Shown here piece after piece: positions 31,227 to 43,682 of a DNA stretch of 64,000 bases (position 1 is its first letter; every line of letters begins with the position of its first letter). Below the pieces are notes generated by a model, which saw nothing but the letters and a program-made list of their open reading frames with translations, was not told the DNA's origin and did not search any database. The DNA lies in the NCBI GenBank assembly GCA_018524725.1, contig JAEUWP010000615.1, forward strand, positions 42,440 through 106,439, read 5' to 3'. Both the position numbers and the translations under genes were made by a program. The stretch comes from Podaxis mareebaensis (Eukaryota > Basidiomycota > Agaricomycetes > Agaricales > Agaricaceae).

Positions 31227-32119
31227 TCATCTCACTAGCTTAAAGTACAAAATAACCCCGACAAGCACTGCAAAAAACACGCCGATCAAAATGTACAACA
31301 CCCGCTGCTTGTACATCCTGTTGCCAGCATCAGCAACAACAACGTAAATAGAACGAACGCACTACTCACTGCCGCATCATCGTCTGAATTTTCCCTGACG
31401 CTCGATCAACATTTGTGTCCGCACCTCGCAACTGCTTCAAGTCAGCGCAAAGACCCGAATTACTACACGTAGGTACTCACTGTATCCCGTGCGTGCTCAA
31501 TCTGCTCCCTCTGACCGCGCAGAGTCCTTAATATATCCGCGCCGTGCGTTTCGGTCTCTAATGCTATTCGCGTCGAGTCCGTCAACCGTCTCTTTCCATC
31601 CTCCAAGGTTTCTGTACCAGCCAACAATCTGGTTCGGTCGCTCTGTTCGTCATATGGGTCATCAGATGCCCCCGCAGGGCTACGAGCCCCGAACCCGCCC
31701 AGAAGGTCTGCGCGTGCGGCCTGCGCATGCGACTCCTTCGAAGCTTTCCTATATCTAGCCAAATCCGCTTTCGCCTGCTTCAGTCGTGTGATATATTGGC
31801 TACGGATTGACGTGGGGATGCCTTGAATTTCAATCTCGAGCTGGGAGACCTGGTGAAGTGATCAGCTGGTTCCAAAGGGCTATAGAGGTGACGGACATAC
31901 AATATCGTCTGCCTCATCCAGTTCAATTTCCACCTTCCTCAACGCCGCCTTCCTCTGTTCTACGATCTGGTGAGCTTCTCAAGGCCGAGTTGTTGTCAGG
32001 GTACACGCACCTCCCTGCAGATTCCTCCCACTACCGTCGAGTTTGTCTTGAATGCTCGAAATGAGATGGCGAAAGTCGGCTTCATACGAGGCGAATAACT
32101 GGGTGGGCGTCTGGTCCAT
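31227..32119 (-). CDS. VTI1: VTI1 v-SNARE (Qb-SNARE)
   Basis: Five exons are proposed: 32011-32119, 31901-31959, 31481-31849, 31370-31431 and 31227-31317 (229 residues). The N-terminal helical domain starts LFASYEADFRHLISSIQDKL. The junction into exon 2 gives the typical GEQRKAALRKVEIELDEAD. The linker holds DEQSDRTRLLAGTETLEDGK, followed by the SNARE helix (LRTLRGQREQIEHARDT into LRGADTNVDRASGKIQTM). A C-terminal anchor (VLYILIGVFFAVLVGVILYF) closes the protein. Known VTI1 proteins mediate Golgi-to-endosome and vacuole membrane fusion. Length and order match the family. Every splice is supported by the continuity of conserved sequence. Confidence 0.92.
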
Positions 32120-32542
32120 GCTGGATGTCGTGCTCTTCGCCTCTCACAGTCTGTCAGTCAGGGAAACAAGGCAACCAACAGGGTACGAGTGACATCATTG
32201 TGACATTGTCACACTACATCTTCATGTGTTTAACTTTCGACAAAGAAATACATATCAAATGACAGCTGATTTCGACATATGAAAATTGAAACCATTCTAG
32301 GACGCTTTCACTCCATTTTTCAACTCGCGAGTCATCACTTCTCCAACTCAATTTTCCGATGACCCTGATTATGTGCCCCAAATATCACCCAGGACTTATC
32401 GCAGGTTTAACTCTTACTCGCATCAACGTCCTCCTCGCTCTTACCCTCCGCTGCAAAAAGCTACGGTACAGAGCTTTCCCCCCCGCCTATTCTTCAAGGA
32501 TCCAAGGATCCACTACTTTACTACCAAGAACCCATCATAATA
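32120..32542. promoter_or_regulatory. Divergent promoter of VTI1 and the DUF6534 gene
   Basis: 423 bases between two divergent start codons, including AT-rich stretches at 32225-32290. I see no clear TATA box. Confidence 0.4.
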
Positions 32543-34015
32543 ATGGGTGGTGCAACTTTTGAGAACACGTTCGGTGCCCTGCTTGTTGGCACATTATTCG
32601 CATGCACTTTGTTCGGCATCGTGAACGTCCAAGCCCACCACTACTTCGCCCACTATCCTGACGATCGCATGCTCTACAAGCTCATGGTACGTGTATCCTT
32701 ACTCGTCTAAGGCCAGCTAAATTCTAACCACGGCGTCCTATAACAGGTCTTCGTGGTCTGGTTGGTCGAATTCGCCCATACCATCGGAACTGCACACGTA
32801 GTCTACACCCATACCATTTGGCACCTTTCCTCTCCCGAAGACCCGATCACGCTACCGGGAATATACGTTGCGACGCTAATGGGAGCGCTTATCACGATGA
32901 TCGTCCAAGTCTATTTCTCCATCCGCGTTTATCGTGCCCTTCGTCGTCCATTGGGTCTCCTAGGAGCGTTTAGCGGAGGTTTAGCCGTGATAAGATGTGT
33001 GGGAGCGATAGTCCTTGTGATCAAGCTTTTCAGTGCAAACGATTATCGTGGACCTATCGTTGAGTGGGGAGGCCTGATAACGGGATTGTTGAGTGTGAGC
33101 GCAGCGACCGATGTTATCATCGCCGTTGCGATGTTGTATTACCTATTCACGCAGAGGGACAAATCATTTAAAAGGTACATGGTAATCATTCTTCCTTTTG
33201 CCCAGATATTGACTACCTAGGTGCAGGGTGCAGCAGTTGATAGATAGGCTCATTCTCATCACGATCAGTAAGCCGATACATCTTTAGCTTCTTCGCCTTT
33301 CCCAACAAGGTACCCACCCAGGGAGCGGACTTTTAACAAGTATTACGGCCGTCGTTGTCCTGGTCATTTTCCAAGTTATATCCTATACCTGTACGTCCTC
33401 ATATCTATTGCACTCCTCATTTGTAACTTACGCTCATTCATTATCAGTTGCATGGCTTGCAGTATACACCTGTCTCGCTAAACGTAGGTCCATGCGATTC
33501 CACCTTCTTGTACCTTCGTTCATTATTCGCCCGCGACAGTCTACACGATCACTTTCCTATCCGCGTACGCCGCGTCTCACATCCTTACCAGCATACCTGC
33601 AACTAACTATGATATGCCAGGCTAAACGACCGCGAGGAACTCCGCCAAGGCATTTCCAGATATAATGTATCCGGACCAATTCCGACGAAATCTGGATCCG
33701 GTGGGGGATCGTGTCTCTCACCGCCACCCTTCAAGTCAACTCGTAGTCGACCCGTATGTTCTCGACCATGCCACTATTTCTCAGCAATTCATACTGAAGT
33801 GAACCTCAGAACTTTCCCAATGCTCCAATTTCAATTGAGATGGTGACAACGACAAATGTCAATATCGACGTATGCAATTAACCCTAATTAAATGGCCACG
33901 CTCTGTGCTGACGTTTCCTGCATGACTTTAGGGTGAAGATTATGATTCTCCGGGGTCAGAAGCGAGTTCACCGAAAGGTCTGCACCAAGATAAGCTGGGA
34001 AAGTATGCCTGCTAA
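32543..34015 (+). CDS. DUF6534-type seven-helix membrane protein
   Basis: Nine exons are proposed: 32543-32686, 32747-33174, 33221-33267, 33322-33390, 33448-33483, 33540-33564, 33621-33753, 33810-33869 and 33932-34015 (341 residues). Seven hydrophobic segments are spread over the first 270 residues. Family landmarks are VVWLVEFAHTIGTAHVVYTH, VQVYFSIRVYR, DVIIAVAMLYYL, RSGLLTSITAVVVLVIFQ and CLAKLYTITFLSALNDREEL. The last of these is assembled from three small exons whose phases fit exactly. The C-terminal tail is hydrophilic. This family is greatly expanded in Agaricomycetes and has no established function; sensing or transport have been proposed on topology alone. Confidence 0.85.
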
Positions 34016-36155
34016 GGCATGCAAACAGGATGTTTCGAACGATGTGCCGGCCGAGAGAACTCCAGGCTGAGCAGCGCGTTCGGACTTGACTCAACACCAG
34101 GAGTTGAATGTAAATCGGCGTGTGATTAATTCATATTGCAGCTTTGTATACCCTAATAGATATCTTGTGTTATTTCAGGCTCGCTTGGAGGAAGATTTAG
34201 CGGAAAATTTCCTTCTTTCTCGTCTTCACTAGTCATATACCCCTTCAGAAGGGCCTCAACTTTGTTCTTCGTCTTTTCTGACTTGCGATATTCGTGCAGT
34301 CACGCCCTTAGGGACCAGGTAGTAAAAGCAATCGCGGATGCCGAGTTTCAACATCAACCTACTCCCCAATCTCTCCAGCTGGTGAAAGTTACCCAGAATT
34401 TGTCCAATTCACGACCCAGCTGCTTCTGGCAGACTTCCACTTGACATTACACTCAGAACCCAGGCAACAGACGGATACGGTTGTGCTCACAACATTCTCT
34501 AAAGCACAGGCATTGGCGTCTCTTCGGTGTGGTTGGGTCAACCTCAAACGAGAAGTGGGGTCCAGTCTGCGTTGAATTTTCCAACAATGGGACACCGGCA
34601 CATAGTCAGCTGACTGACAAGCAAGCTTCCGTTATCCACTCTTCGGGGCTATGGGGACCCACAACGGGGTGGATACCGGTGGAGATGATTGCAGGGACAG
34701 GGGTTGTTCCCCCAAAGAGCATAGATTGGTTGTCGGATACAGCAATGGGCTAGCCACGAGTTTCTCGGCAAACCTCGCCGCATAGTATCGTAAGGGCCAA
34801 AGATCGATGTTGTGAGCCGTGATTGCTTTAATGGCATGAGAGAATGATGTTAAGTTGTTGTTTTGGAGGCCGCGACTACTTCGGTTCCACGCACTCATAA
34901 ACTGCCAATGAAAGGCCACATGACCCCTCAGCGTAATGCACTAATTCCGGGACTACCATTGGGCTGGCTACGTTGTTCAGATACCATGATGCCCGCTTGG
35001 GCGGTCAAATCATTTGCTAATGTTGGAGGAAATGTGTAACCGGAATAGCATCACAGTCACATAGCCTACTTAGTCACAGCAGTGTTACGTAGATAGAGTA
35101 CTTACTTTTCAATCACACACCGTGCGGAATCATTCTGACCGACTTGTAAGACAATCTTGCAACCTACGAGTTTCAAGATGGGAGGGGAATGTTGTCTGTC
35201 TGTTCTAGGCTATATGTGCAACTCGTTAACTGTACCAGGGTGACCGGTCAGGAGCAGGTGTTAATAAGCAACATGATAAAAGGCTTCTCTAACTGAGCTC
35301 ACGGTATGCGCATACTGTAGGGCGAATTGCTCTTTCACGACCGGATGTGAGGCTACCGGCTCGGCTACGCTGGTAAGCCGGCACTGCCTAGAATTTTATG
35401 GACGCATCGTTTCCTTTCATTTTACTTGGTATTTAAGTGATTCTACGTACCTTTGTACTTGCCTTTTCGCTCCCAACAGAAGGATAACCCGTTACAGAAT
35501 CTTTTATCAGATCAGAATCAGTCTCAAAACTCTCGATTCCCCTCAGCTTTCGCGTTGGATTTGTGACATACGCCCATAATACACAGTTTCTCTTTTCCCT
35601 CTTTTCCTCATTGTCTGGGAACGAGCTGAAGTGACAGATGGACACTACCATACTCGGAGACCGAGTTGGTGGTTGCTTCCACGTTATCATTCACGCGAGA
35701 TCTCTTTAAGTCCTCGGAACTTGCCGTTGAGAACCTGTTCGCTGGTTTCGCCGACGTGTCCGCAGTCCTTCCTGACCAAAGTAGATTCAGGATTCACCCC
35801 CTTTATTTATGCTTGCGACGATGTTTCTGAATGTTTGTAGAAAAGCATCCGATTGGAACGAAAATGGAACAGCACTCGTGACGCGTGCTTGGGAGAAAAT
35901 GGAAGAACGGTGCAAATGGATATGAATTATCTTCGTGTGTACCAGCTATGGAGCTTCTGCTGTGGAACCTTGCGAAAACCAGCAATACAAGTGAACGTTT
36001 ACAATGCCGATGCATATTTAGCTTTATCATCGCCGACATTCCTCCGGACTCCAAAGATACCGTGCGCAGGTGTATCCTTTTCTTAGCGAGTACTTACCCA
36101 CAGGGCTAGTTTAAATTGCATTGAAGGGAATAATGCTAAGACATCTAGAATCGCG
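34016..36155. other. Intergenic, no gene supported
   Basis: About 2.1 kb. Frames of up to 98 residues on both strands overlap each other and show no motif. The last few hundred bases should contain the GH5 promoter, although I see no clear TATA box. Confidence 0.45.
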
Positions 36156-37911
36156 ATGCTGTCCTCCGCTTTTTGTGCTGTGATCTCCGCTGGGTTATTC
36201 GTAGCTGCTGGGGCAAAGATCTTGTATGCTGGCGTTAATGAGGTTGGGGTCAATGCTTCAGTGATCCTTCGCCGGCCTGACATCCATAATTATACTTAGT
36301 CAGGGGGCGAGTTCGGTGTCTTCTCCCCCAATAATTCTGGATTCGGTTTGCCAGGGCGCTTCAATGTCGATTACGCCTTTATCAATAAGGTTCATTAGTT
36401 GCTGGATTATCTGTGCACCTCCGTTCAACTCACTACTCCGCCGCCAGAGCACTGTTGACATTTTCGTTGACAAAGAAAAAATCAATCTCTTCCGCGTCAC
36501 ATTCCTCATGGAACGCATGTGTCCATTATCATTCGGCCTAGGGAGCAGGTTCAACGAAACCGTACGTCTTGATCGATGTTCGACGTAGGCAACCAACCCT
36601 GACTGCGTTCAGTACTTCAGTGAGTTCGCTGATGCTGTAAACTATATCACAAAGACGAAAGGCGCATACGCTTTGCTTGATCCTCACAACTACATGCGCT
36701 ACAAGTAAAGTCTCGCTTCTTGGGAACTATCCTCTGATACCAACAAAGTGTTATAGTGATCCCTCCAGTCAGCCTTTCTCGGGTAGCGTAAGGATCCCCC
36801 CGCTTCCCCTCTTTCACTTTCTCATAGACATCCCTCGCAGATCATCGGCAACACCACCGATCCTACCGTGGCCACAACTGCACAGTTTCAAGCTTTCTGG
36901 CACGAACTTGCTCGTCGCTTCCGTAGTAATCCAAAAGTTATATTCGGCATCAACAATGAACCCCACACGATGGTACAGGGTGCCTTTTGTCTTTGAAGGT
37001 CGATTTTCTGACTTTGTTCGGTCCCATAAGCCAACGGATTTGATCCTCCGGAACGACCAAGCGGCTATTGACGGCATTCGCGCAGCTGGAGCCCGCCAGT
37101 TGATCCTCGCGCCGGGTAATGGTTTCACTGGAGGTCATTCATGGACCCAGATCACCGGAAATGGGGCAGCACCTTCGAGCGATTTCATGAATCAACTTGT
37201 TGATCCTCTGCGCAACACTGCAATAGACATTCATGAGGTGTGCTATTATCCCCTCGTTCCCAATGCCAATTTACTTACAAGAACCCTTGTAGTATCTAGG
37301 TGAGCTGCTGAAGGACTGTTTTTTATCTTGACTTTGACTGGATCATAGACATTGATTTCTCGGGGAGCCACGCCGAGTGTACCCAACCGGGTCCATCCAA
37401 TTTGGCGGCTTTAACTCAATGGCTTCAGGATAACGACTTGAAGTGAGTTATTCTTTGATTTACAAAAGCCGAAAAACGAATCTCCCTGTAGAGCTATGAT
37501 TACGGAATTCGGTGGTGGAAATAATGCTGGGTGTTTTCAGGCGGTTTCGGAACTCATCCAGTATATGGCGGACAATGACGTTTACATCGGATGGGCCATC
37601 TGGGCCGCAGGTCCTCGTACGTTCTATGCTCAACAGTTGAATAACGCACTCAGAAGTCAACCTAGTTTGGGGCACGGCATCGCCTTGCTGCGGACCGGAC
37701 ACCGGAAGTCTTGAACCTGGTCAGGTAAACGACCAAGGGGGACCAAAGTACGTGATTAGGTATCTCTTCGGGGGGTCATGTTAAGGACCTTTTAATCAGC
37801 GCCTTCCAAACTGTTTGGGCACAGGCAGTCCGTCCCAACATACCAATTAATAGTACGCTCCCTGCAATTCATCATAAGACCCTGATACTGAAACACTTTA
37901 CGAAGCGTTAA
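36156..37911 (+). CDS. Secreted GH5 endo-beta-1,4-glucanase (subfamily 5-like)
   Basis: Twelve exons are proposed: 36156-36242, 36300-36389, 36448-36561, 36613-36704, 36757-36787, 36841-36972, 37031-37237, 37293-37299, 37349-37442, 37492-37616, 37666-37747 and 37800-37911 (390 residues). A signal peptide (MLSSAFCAVISAGLFVAAGA) leads directly into the catalytic domain (YAGVNESGGEFGVFS), with no carbohydrate-binding module. Family 5 hallmarks are VIFGINNEPHTM with acid/base E178, APGNGFTGGHSW, DIHEYLDIDFSGSH and MITEFGGGNN with nucleophile E290. The eighth exon is only 7 nt long. The reading frame looks broken unless these introns are removed; afterwards it is continuous. The product should cut internal bonds in cellulose or related glucans outside the cell. 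The exact 3' end is uncertain because a further intron at 37852 is possible. Confidence 0.85.
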
Positions 37912-40900
37912 AGAGAAGTGGTATTTCGGGATTATCCTAGATGAAGTTGCGCGTAGACAATCAAGCCAATGATAAGCTCACTCGCATGTAGTCTCAAACT
38001 TTGCTCAATTGACTGTCTATGGTTACTACATCCATCTCACTCGAGTGATGAGGAATTGCATAAGACAACTGTGAACATACCTGAGGCTGAACGTGAGGAA
38101 TAAGGAGCTCCTTCAGAGCTATGGGATTATCCAATTTGACACGGCTCCTGTTTCTGTCGGAGATATCGAATGCTCCATCTGCCCACTGAGAAAGTGACTA
38201 TTTTCGGGCCTGAAAGGTACCAATGACTTCTCCGCCCCCGGAACATCCCTCTTAGAAAACGGTTAGAGCAGCCTGTTATAGCCTTTCACGTCTTCCACTA
38301 CGTCGGGCGCTGCCATTGAAGCTAGCATTCGGTCGCGACTAGTTCATTTTGAGCTGCGTGCGGTGATTCGGCAGGAGCCTTGGTTCTCGCTTGCATAAGC
38401 TACAAACGCAACCTCCGAGAACTATTGTTGGACAATAAGCACATAGAGTATTCGCCATGCACATATACATGCTGAACTAACAGAGCGGATGTTCTCAAAG
38501 TTGAGCCCTGGCAGAGCAATTCTGACAATTCTCAAGTCCCCCGTCCACCTGTGCCTGATGTTGCAAGGTCTTCCAAGATATACAACTGATACTAAAATTT
38601 GCGTGGGCACAGAGAAGTGTTTTGACTAGCAAAGATGAATAAAACTTGCTGGACGTACCCCTCATCCCCCCTGTTCTCCGTGGTTGTTCCGTTACAGCGT
38701 CACTCCTCCAACACTCTGCCACAGTTAGGTGATTCCACTGCGCTTGATCGCGGATATTTGAGTTTTCGTCCTTGAACAAGACAGCTCATATCTCATGGTT
38801 TCCAAATTAACACGTCATGACCTCAACGAACTGTAGAAGCTCTTAACCCCAGCTGGGAGGCCTGAATCTCATTGTCGGAATTGATGCGGAATGTGTCACG
38901 GGTGCAGCTAGCTCTATAATGGATTTCTGGCACCATATTCCTATTTGGTCTCTTTTTTGTGCTAACAAACCTTGCTCACTTATGTCGGTTCAGCTGCTAG
39001 TCCTCTACAACAGATCCCGTCACCTGCATGTACAACTCAACCATCGTAACATCTCTATGAGATCATCATCAGTGTCTTGTTTGCCATGGATGCCCGTTAG
39101 CCATGCTATTACTGGTGTATCTCCTTCCAGCGGCAGTACAACAATGGTTCGGTTCACATTTTTCTTTCCAAAGGTTTGCCGCTTCCAGGCTGCAAACATC
39201 CTGTGACAGTCACACTTATTAGTGTGGCTCAACCGCAGGGACAACGGTAGCACCAGACTCCCTCAGAACTTCGGCTCAACGTCCGCTTACATAAAAGCAT
39301 ACCGCGACTGGAGGCGAGTCTGCGGTGGCACACTGTTTTCCTCGGCTTCCCTTATGCGCCACGCCGCCTCGTCCACTTCGATCCTAGATGCCTCTCGAAC
39401 ACGTGACATCAGCCAGAGCTACATCTCGGAATCGTCCTTCGATGGGAATGACAGGGGCGCTAAAAGTGACGGTGGCACCAGCGAAAAGCAATCAAGCTGG
39501 TGACCCTGGCCATCGACCTCATACGACGTTCATCGCTCTAGTTCAGATGTCCGCTTCATGGTGACCAAGCCCACCTCGCTGTCTCCTACCACGACAAATC
39601 CCCTTATTTTTCTGCGCAGAATTGTCTAATACTTAAACTTTTAATCTTCATTTCTGTAAGATTTTCCGTAATCATAGAGTCATATTCGTTACAGTGGATC
39701 CTGTGGCGCTTAGGTCTGTAATGTCGTCACCGAGAGGGATATGGTTTAATTTCCATCGCGCAAACACCTGGTCGAGTCCCGATATTGTTCCAGACCACCT
39801 TTAATCTGTCAAGCCCATGCGAAAAGCATGGAAAACCTCATGAAATACAATATAACTGAATGTTGATACCATGGCTTTCTCCTTTTCTGATAGTGTGACT
39901 TTTCTTATATTTTGGCAATTCGACTTCGGAACTTCTTTTCCGTGTGCGATAACGGGAGGACTAAGCTTTCTGGTGAATCTTGGACTACATGCTCCTGGCT
40001 ACGATGTGCGCCATTGCGTTTGATTAGGCTGACCGGCCATGATCAAATAAGGGGTAATTCTTGACATGTTAATAGATAATATTTGACATCTTGCACTGTG
40101 ACGCGTTTGTAATTATGGCAGCTGCGCGGTCAAATGATACTCTACGCCCTCCTCAGCGACAGTACCTGTAAGGTATGCTCAGAGACTATTCCGGCGAGGC
40201 TCCATACCTATAGTAACCGACTTTCCTATCCCTCGGCTTGGGCTAATCTGCCTTGCCAGCTTGTGGTGGAGGCAGAGTTTTCTGGTTCATGTGGCTTGAA
40301 TTTCGCCACCCTGTTTAGCGGCGTCCCTTGCCTTCAGATAAGTAACACCTTTACCACCAAATTCGTACTAGCACTCCCCTCCGCACAGGAAGTGTTGCCG
40401 AAAATGGGCTGACTCCGTGTCTTTCAAACACTCAGGGCTTTTCCTGCTCTAACTTCGAATTCAATATGTTTGCTCATCATGAGAGATGCCACTCAATACT
40501 CGACGCCATGCCCTATTGATAGCACGTATTCGCGAATACAGAACAAGTATATAGAATGGGAATGATGTGGCGGCCGCCTCAATTAGCTGGCCACGTCGGA
40601 TCGGCCATGTTCCAAGGCTTCGGCCACCAGATGCCTTGCAATCCACCAAGCATGGCTGGCCTATTCCTCCTCGAGAATCGAGTGTCTGATTGTCTCCTCC
40701 CTTCTTCGACGCAGGCACCACGGCCAATATCTACAGCTTGTTTTAACTCTTCTCTGGAAGTACTCAACCAGGAGATGAGCTGACCGTGGCGCTACCCTAC
40801 TATCACAAAGTGCATTCGTACCTCTTTGTACCGCAAGAAGCTATAAAGCATATGCAAATGGCAAATTGTTACCGCCAATGAAGACTACCACCCCAAAACC

Positions 40901-43596
40901 CTGCACGCTGCCTCATCTCATGCACCTTGAGATACCTTTCAACGGACTTTCAGCTACCCTCATGAAGAAACGGGAAAATCCCCACATGGATCGGGTACTT
41001 CAGACTTTTGATGAGGAGCTAAATGTTTCTGACGGATGTAACTTTAGCGCCTTAAAGTGTCCTGCGTGCTTGAATTTTGCTACTTCGGTTTGTCAGGCTT
41101 TCGCAAACGACCTTTCTGGATGGGGTCTGTTAACCCCTCCAACCGAAGCAGACCTCCCAATATTGACTGAGTCCAGAGTTTTCCCCTCTGTTTCTGGCTG
41201 TTTACTACGGATACCTCGAAGTTAATATCTATTCTCGGGTAAAAGAAGAGCAACGTTTGCAAATGGGCCAGCCAGTACATGCAGACCCGGAAAGAAAAAC
41301 TCATTTGGCGCAATTGGGAGAGAGTCAAATGATCGTACCCACAATGGCATGGAATTAGGTCTCCTCAACTCGCGTTCTTCAGGATTTGGGCCTACTGGCA
41401 AACACTGGTCACACATTCCATCCATTTGACATTTCCTTCGAGATTGGAATGAATATGTGATCCGGAAGGCAAGGAATTGACGTATTGGAATGCCTTCTCA
41501 CTTTCAGTGATTAAGCCAGTGGTGTCACTCACCGAATCCATCAGTGGGTTATCCCATGCTTGGACTTCTCGATGTTAGCCTGAGCCCTTAAAAGGATGGG
41601 TATTGTCATTCTATTGTGACCTTTTTCTGAGATTGATCTGTGGATGCCAAGTTATTTAATTACTAGGCCAAGCTCAGTCTTCTAGATTGTCTAGCCTTAT
41701 GCGGTGCGCAGACTTCCAAGATCCAAGGTGCCCAAGCATCGGTACTGCTATGTAAGGCGTCGTAATGGCAATAAGGTTGCCCAAAAGCTACAGCAGTCAT
41801 ATCAACATAGAGCCCAGGAATGATACAAGGTCTACAGGTACTCTCAGACAGTGGGTTCATAAAGTAGAAAACTGGACCTTTGACAGACCCCAGGACTTTA
41901 TCCCTTAAGGACCAGCCATTGGTTGAGGTCGCGTGATAATGGACTTCCATATAATACTGGCTAAGATGACAATGTGATGAGTGAATTAAAGATCACAATG
42001 AGATACCATTCCTCCAATCCTAACTTGCCAATTCGTCCTGTAGACCTTCGAAAAAAATCCATCCATTTCAGCAGTTGGCGTCATCCATGATGAAACGTCT
42101 CGCTACAATGACGGTGTGAGATTATCTCCAACTGAGATGCCGGCAGGTCTCTTTCCTCCATTATCACGGAAGACTTTGGAGCCTGTTCGGCTGTACTCAG
42201 TCATTATCTGGACCGCAGCTCCCTTACAGAGGCAGGAACTTAGGTTTTATTGACGATCGTCGTATGGAGCCAAAGAAGTTCAAACCTAGGAACACCCACG
42301 GCGAAATCACGACCATAGGCGCACTAGTGCCAATGTCGAGTCCTTCGCGGGCAGGGGTGTATTGACTGTAAGCATGTGCCGGAATCCATAGCCCTAGTGA
42401 ACAGGAGATCCGTCATGCAAGTGGGCGGTCATCCTTCAGGTTCCGATCCTGGAGGGATTAACTAGTGCACCACACAACGGGAATCTCCCCAAGTTAGCTG
42501 ACGTGTGTTGTCGTACAGCTTCCTTCAATAAGACAAAGTAAAGCACAATCCTGGTAGATCTCCTGCTTGGGGAATAAATTTGGTGTCATGATGTTCGGGC
42601 TGCCAATCAGGAACTGCAGCGTTGGACTGTTGTAGTTCCATGTGGAGATGTCCTCGCTCATTCCTTACACACCGATGCTCTCGTCATCAGCTATCATAAG
42701 TGAACGCTCGTTAGCTATCCCAGTCACAAACCTGTAGCTGTCACAGCTCCTGGCCTTCGTTGGTATCGGATCAGTGGGGCTCGGAACGTGGTCAATATTT
42801 CAGATGAACACCGGCTTTAACTTGCAGTGTTGAAGACCGGACTGACAGGCCTTAGTGTGGTGATAAGATGAACGACAGAGAGTACCATGGATGTGAAATG
42901 AGATGTGCGTGGATTATTCTGACGTTCTCCCAGTTGCACATGCTAAGCGGATACCAAACCGTTGGGGCAACAATTTCCCGATTCCCTTGAGTCTCGATGG
43001 AGGTGGTTTTGTCAGTTGCAAACATCGTGTTCTCAAAGCACTTAGTCAGATGATAATGCCGATACATTGGGCGGGATTCCAAATCCTGGCTGGCCCTGAG
43101 GTCGCCATTAGGCAGGAGTTGCGATCGACCGACCATCCCTCATCTTGGTTCTACTTTTTCCAAGCTGAGACAACTTGACTAACGTAAGAAAGAAAATTTC
43201 AGCGATTCATTGATTGTGGAGGCTGATCTGCCGCTGGCACTTAAGATGTCGCCTTTAGTCCCACATCTAATCTGGGCCTCACGGCCTCATGCCTGGTGGT
43301 TACAATGTGTGCGCTTTGTTTCCAAGATAAGAAGGATGCAACGAGAGATGAGGTAAAGTTACGATCGGTATGCTCTAACCTTATGGGAGTTTCCTTTTCC
43401 CAGCTAGGGATACATTACACGCGGAAACTGTGACGAAGTCGCCACTGAGCCCTTTGCTTCTTCCCCCGTTAATACCAACATTCTCGGGTTCAAGATCCAG
43501 TGGGGATAAATAAAATGTTTATGATGTGGACCTACAACAACGACATCCGGTGCCACTGGTCCCTGGTTTGGTGACGTAGCACAAACATCCTGAGTG
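37912..43596. other. Large gene-poor stretch
   Basis: About 5.7 kb with no supported gene. Frames reach 119 residues but have neither family features nor splice partners. Base composition is ordinary and I found no tandem array or terminal repeats by eye. It may hold eroded mobile elements too decayed to recognise, or long noncoding transcripts. Confidence 0.4.
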
Positions 43597-43605
43597 TTTA
43601 TATAC
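43597..43605 (+). promoter_or_regulatory. TATA box of the terpene synthase gene
   Basis: TTTATATAC lies about 80 bases upstream of the start codon. Confidence 0.55.
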
Positions 43606-43682
43606 GAACCCAGTCGCCTTGTCAAAGCACCAGGTTTAGTTTATTCCTTGTCTTGTATTTCCTCAGAACAGTCTCCTCAGAC

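Noticed and set aside
36300..37911. GH5 gene as a pseudogene because of many stops
   Set aside because: All interruptions disappear when consistent introns of about 50-60 nt are removed, and both catalytic glutamates remain.
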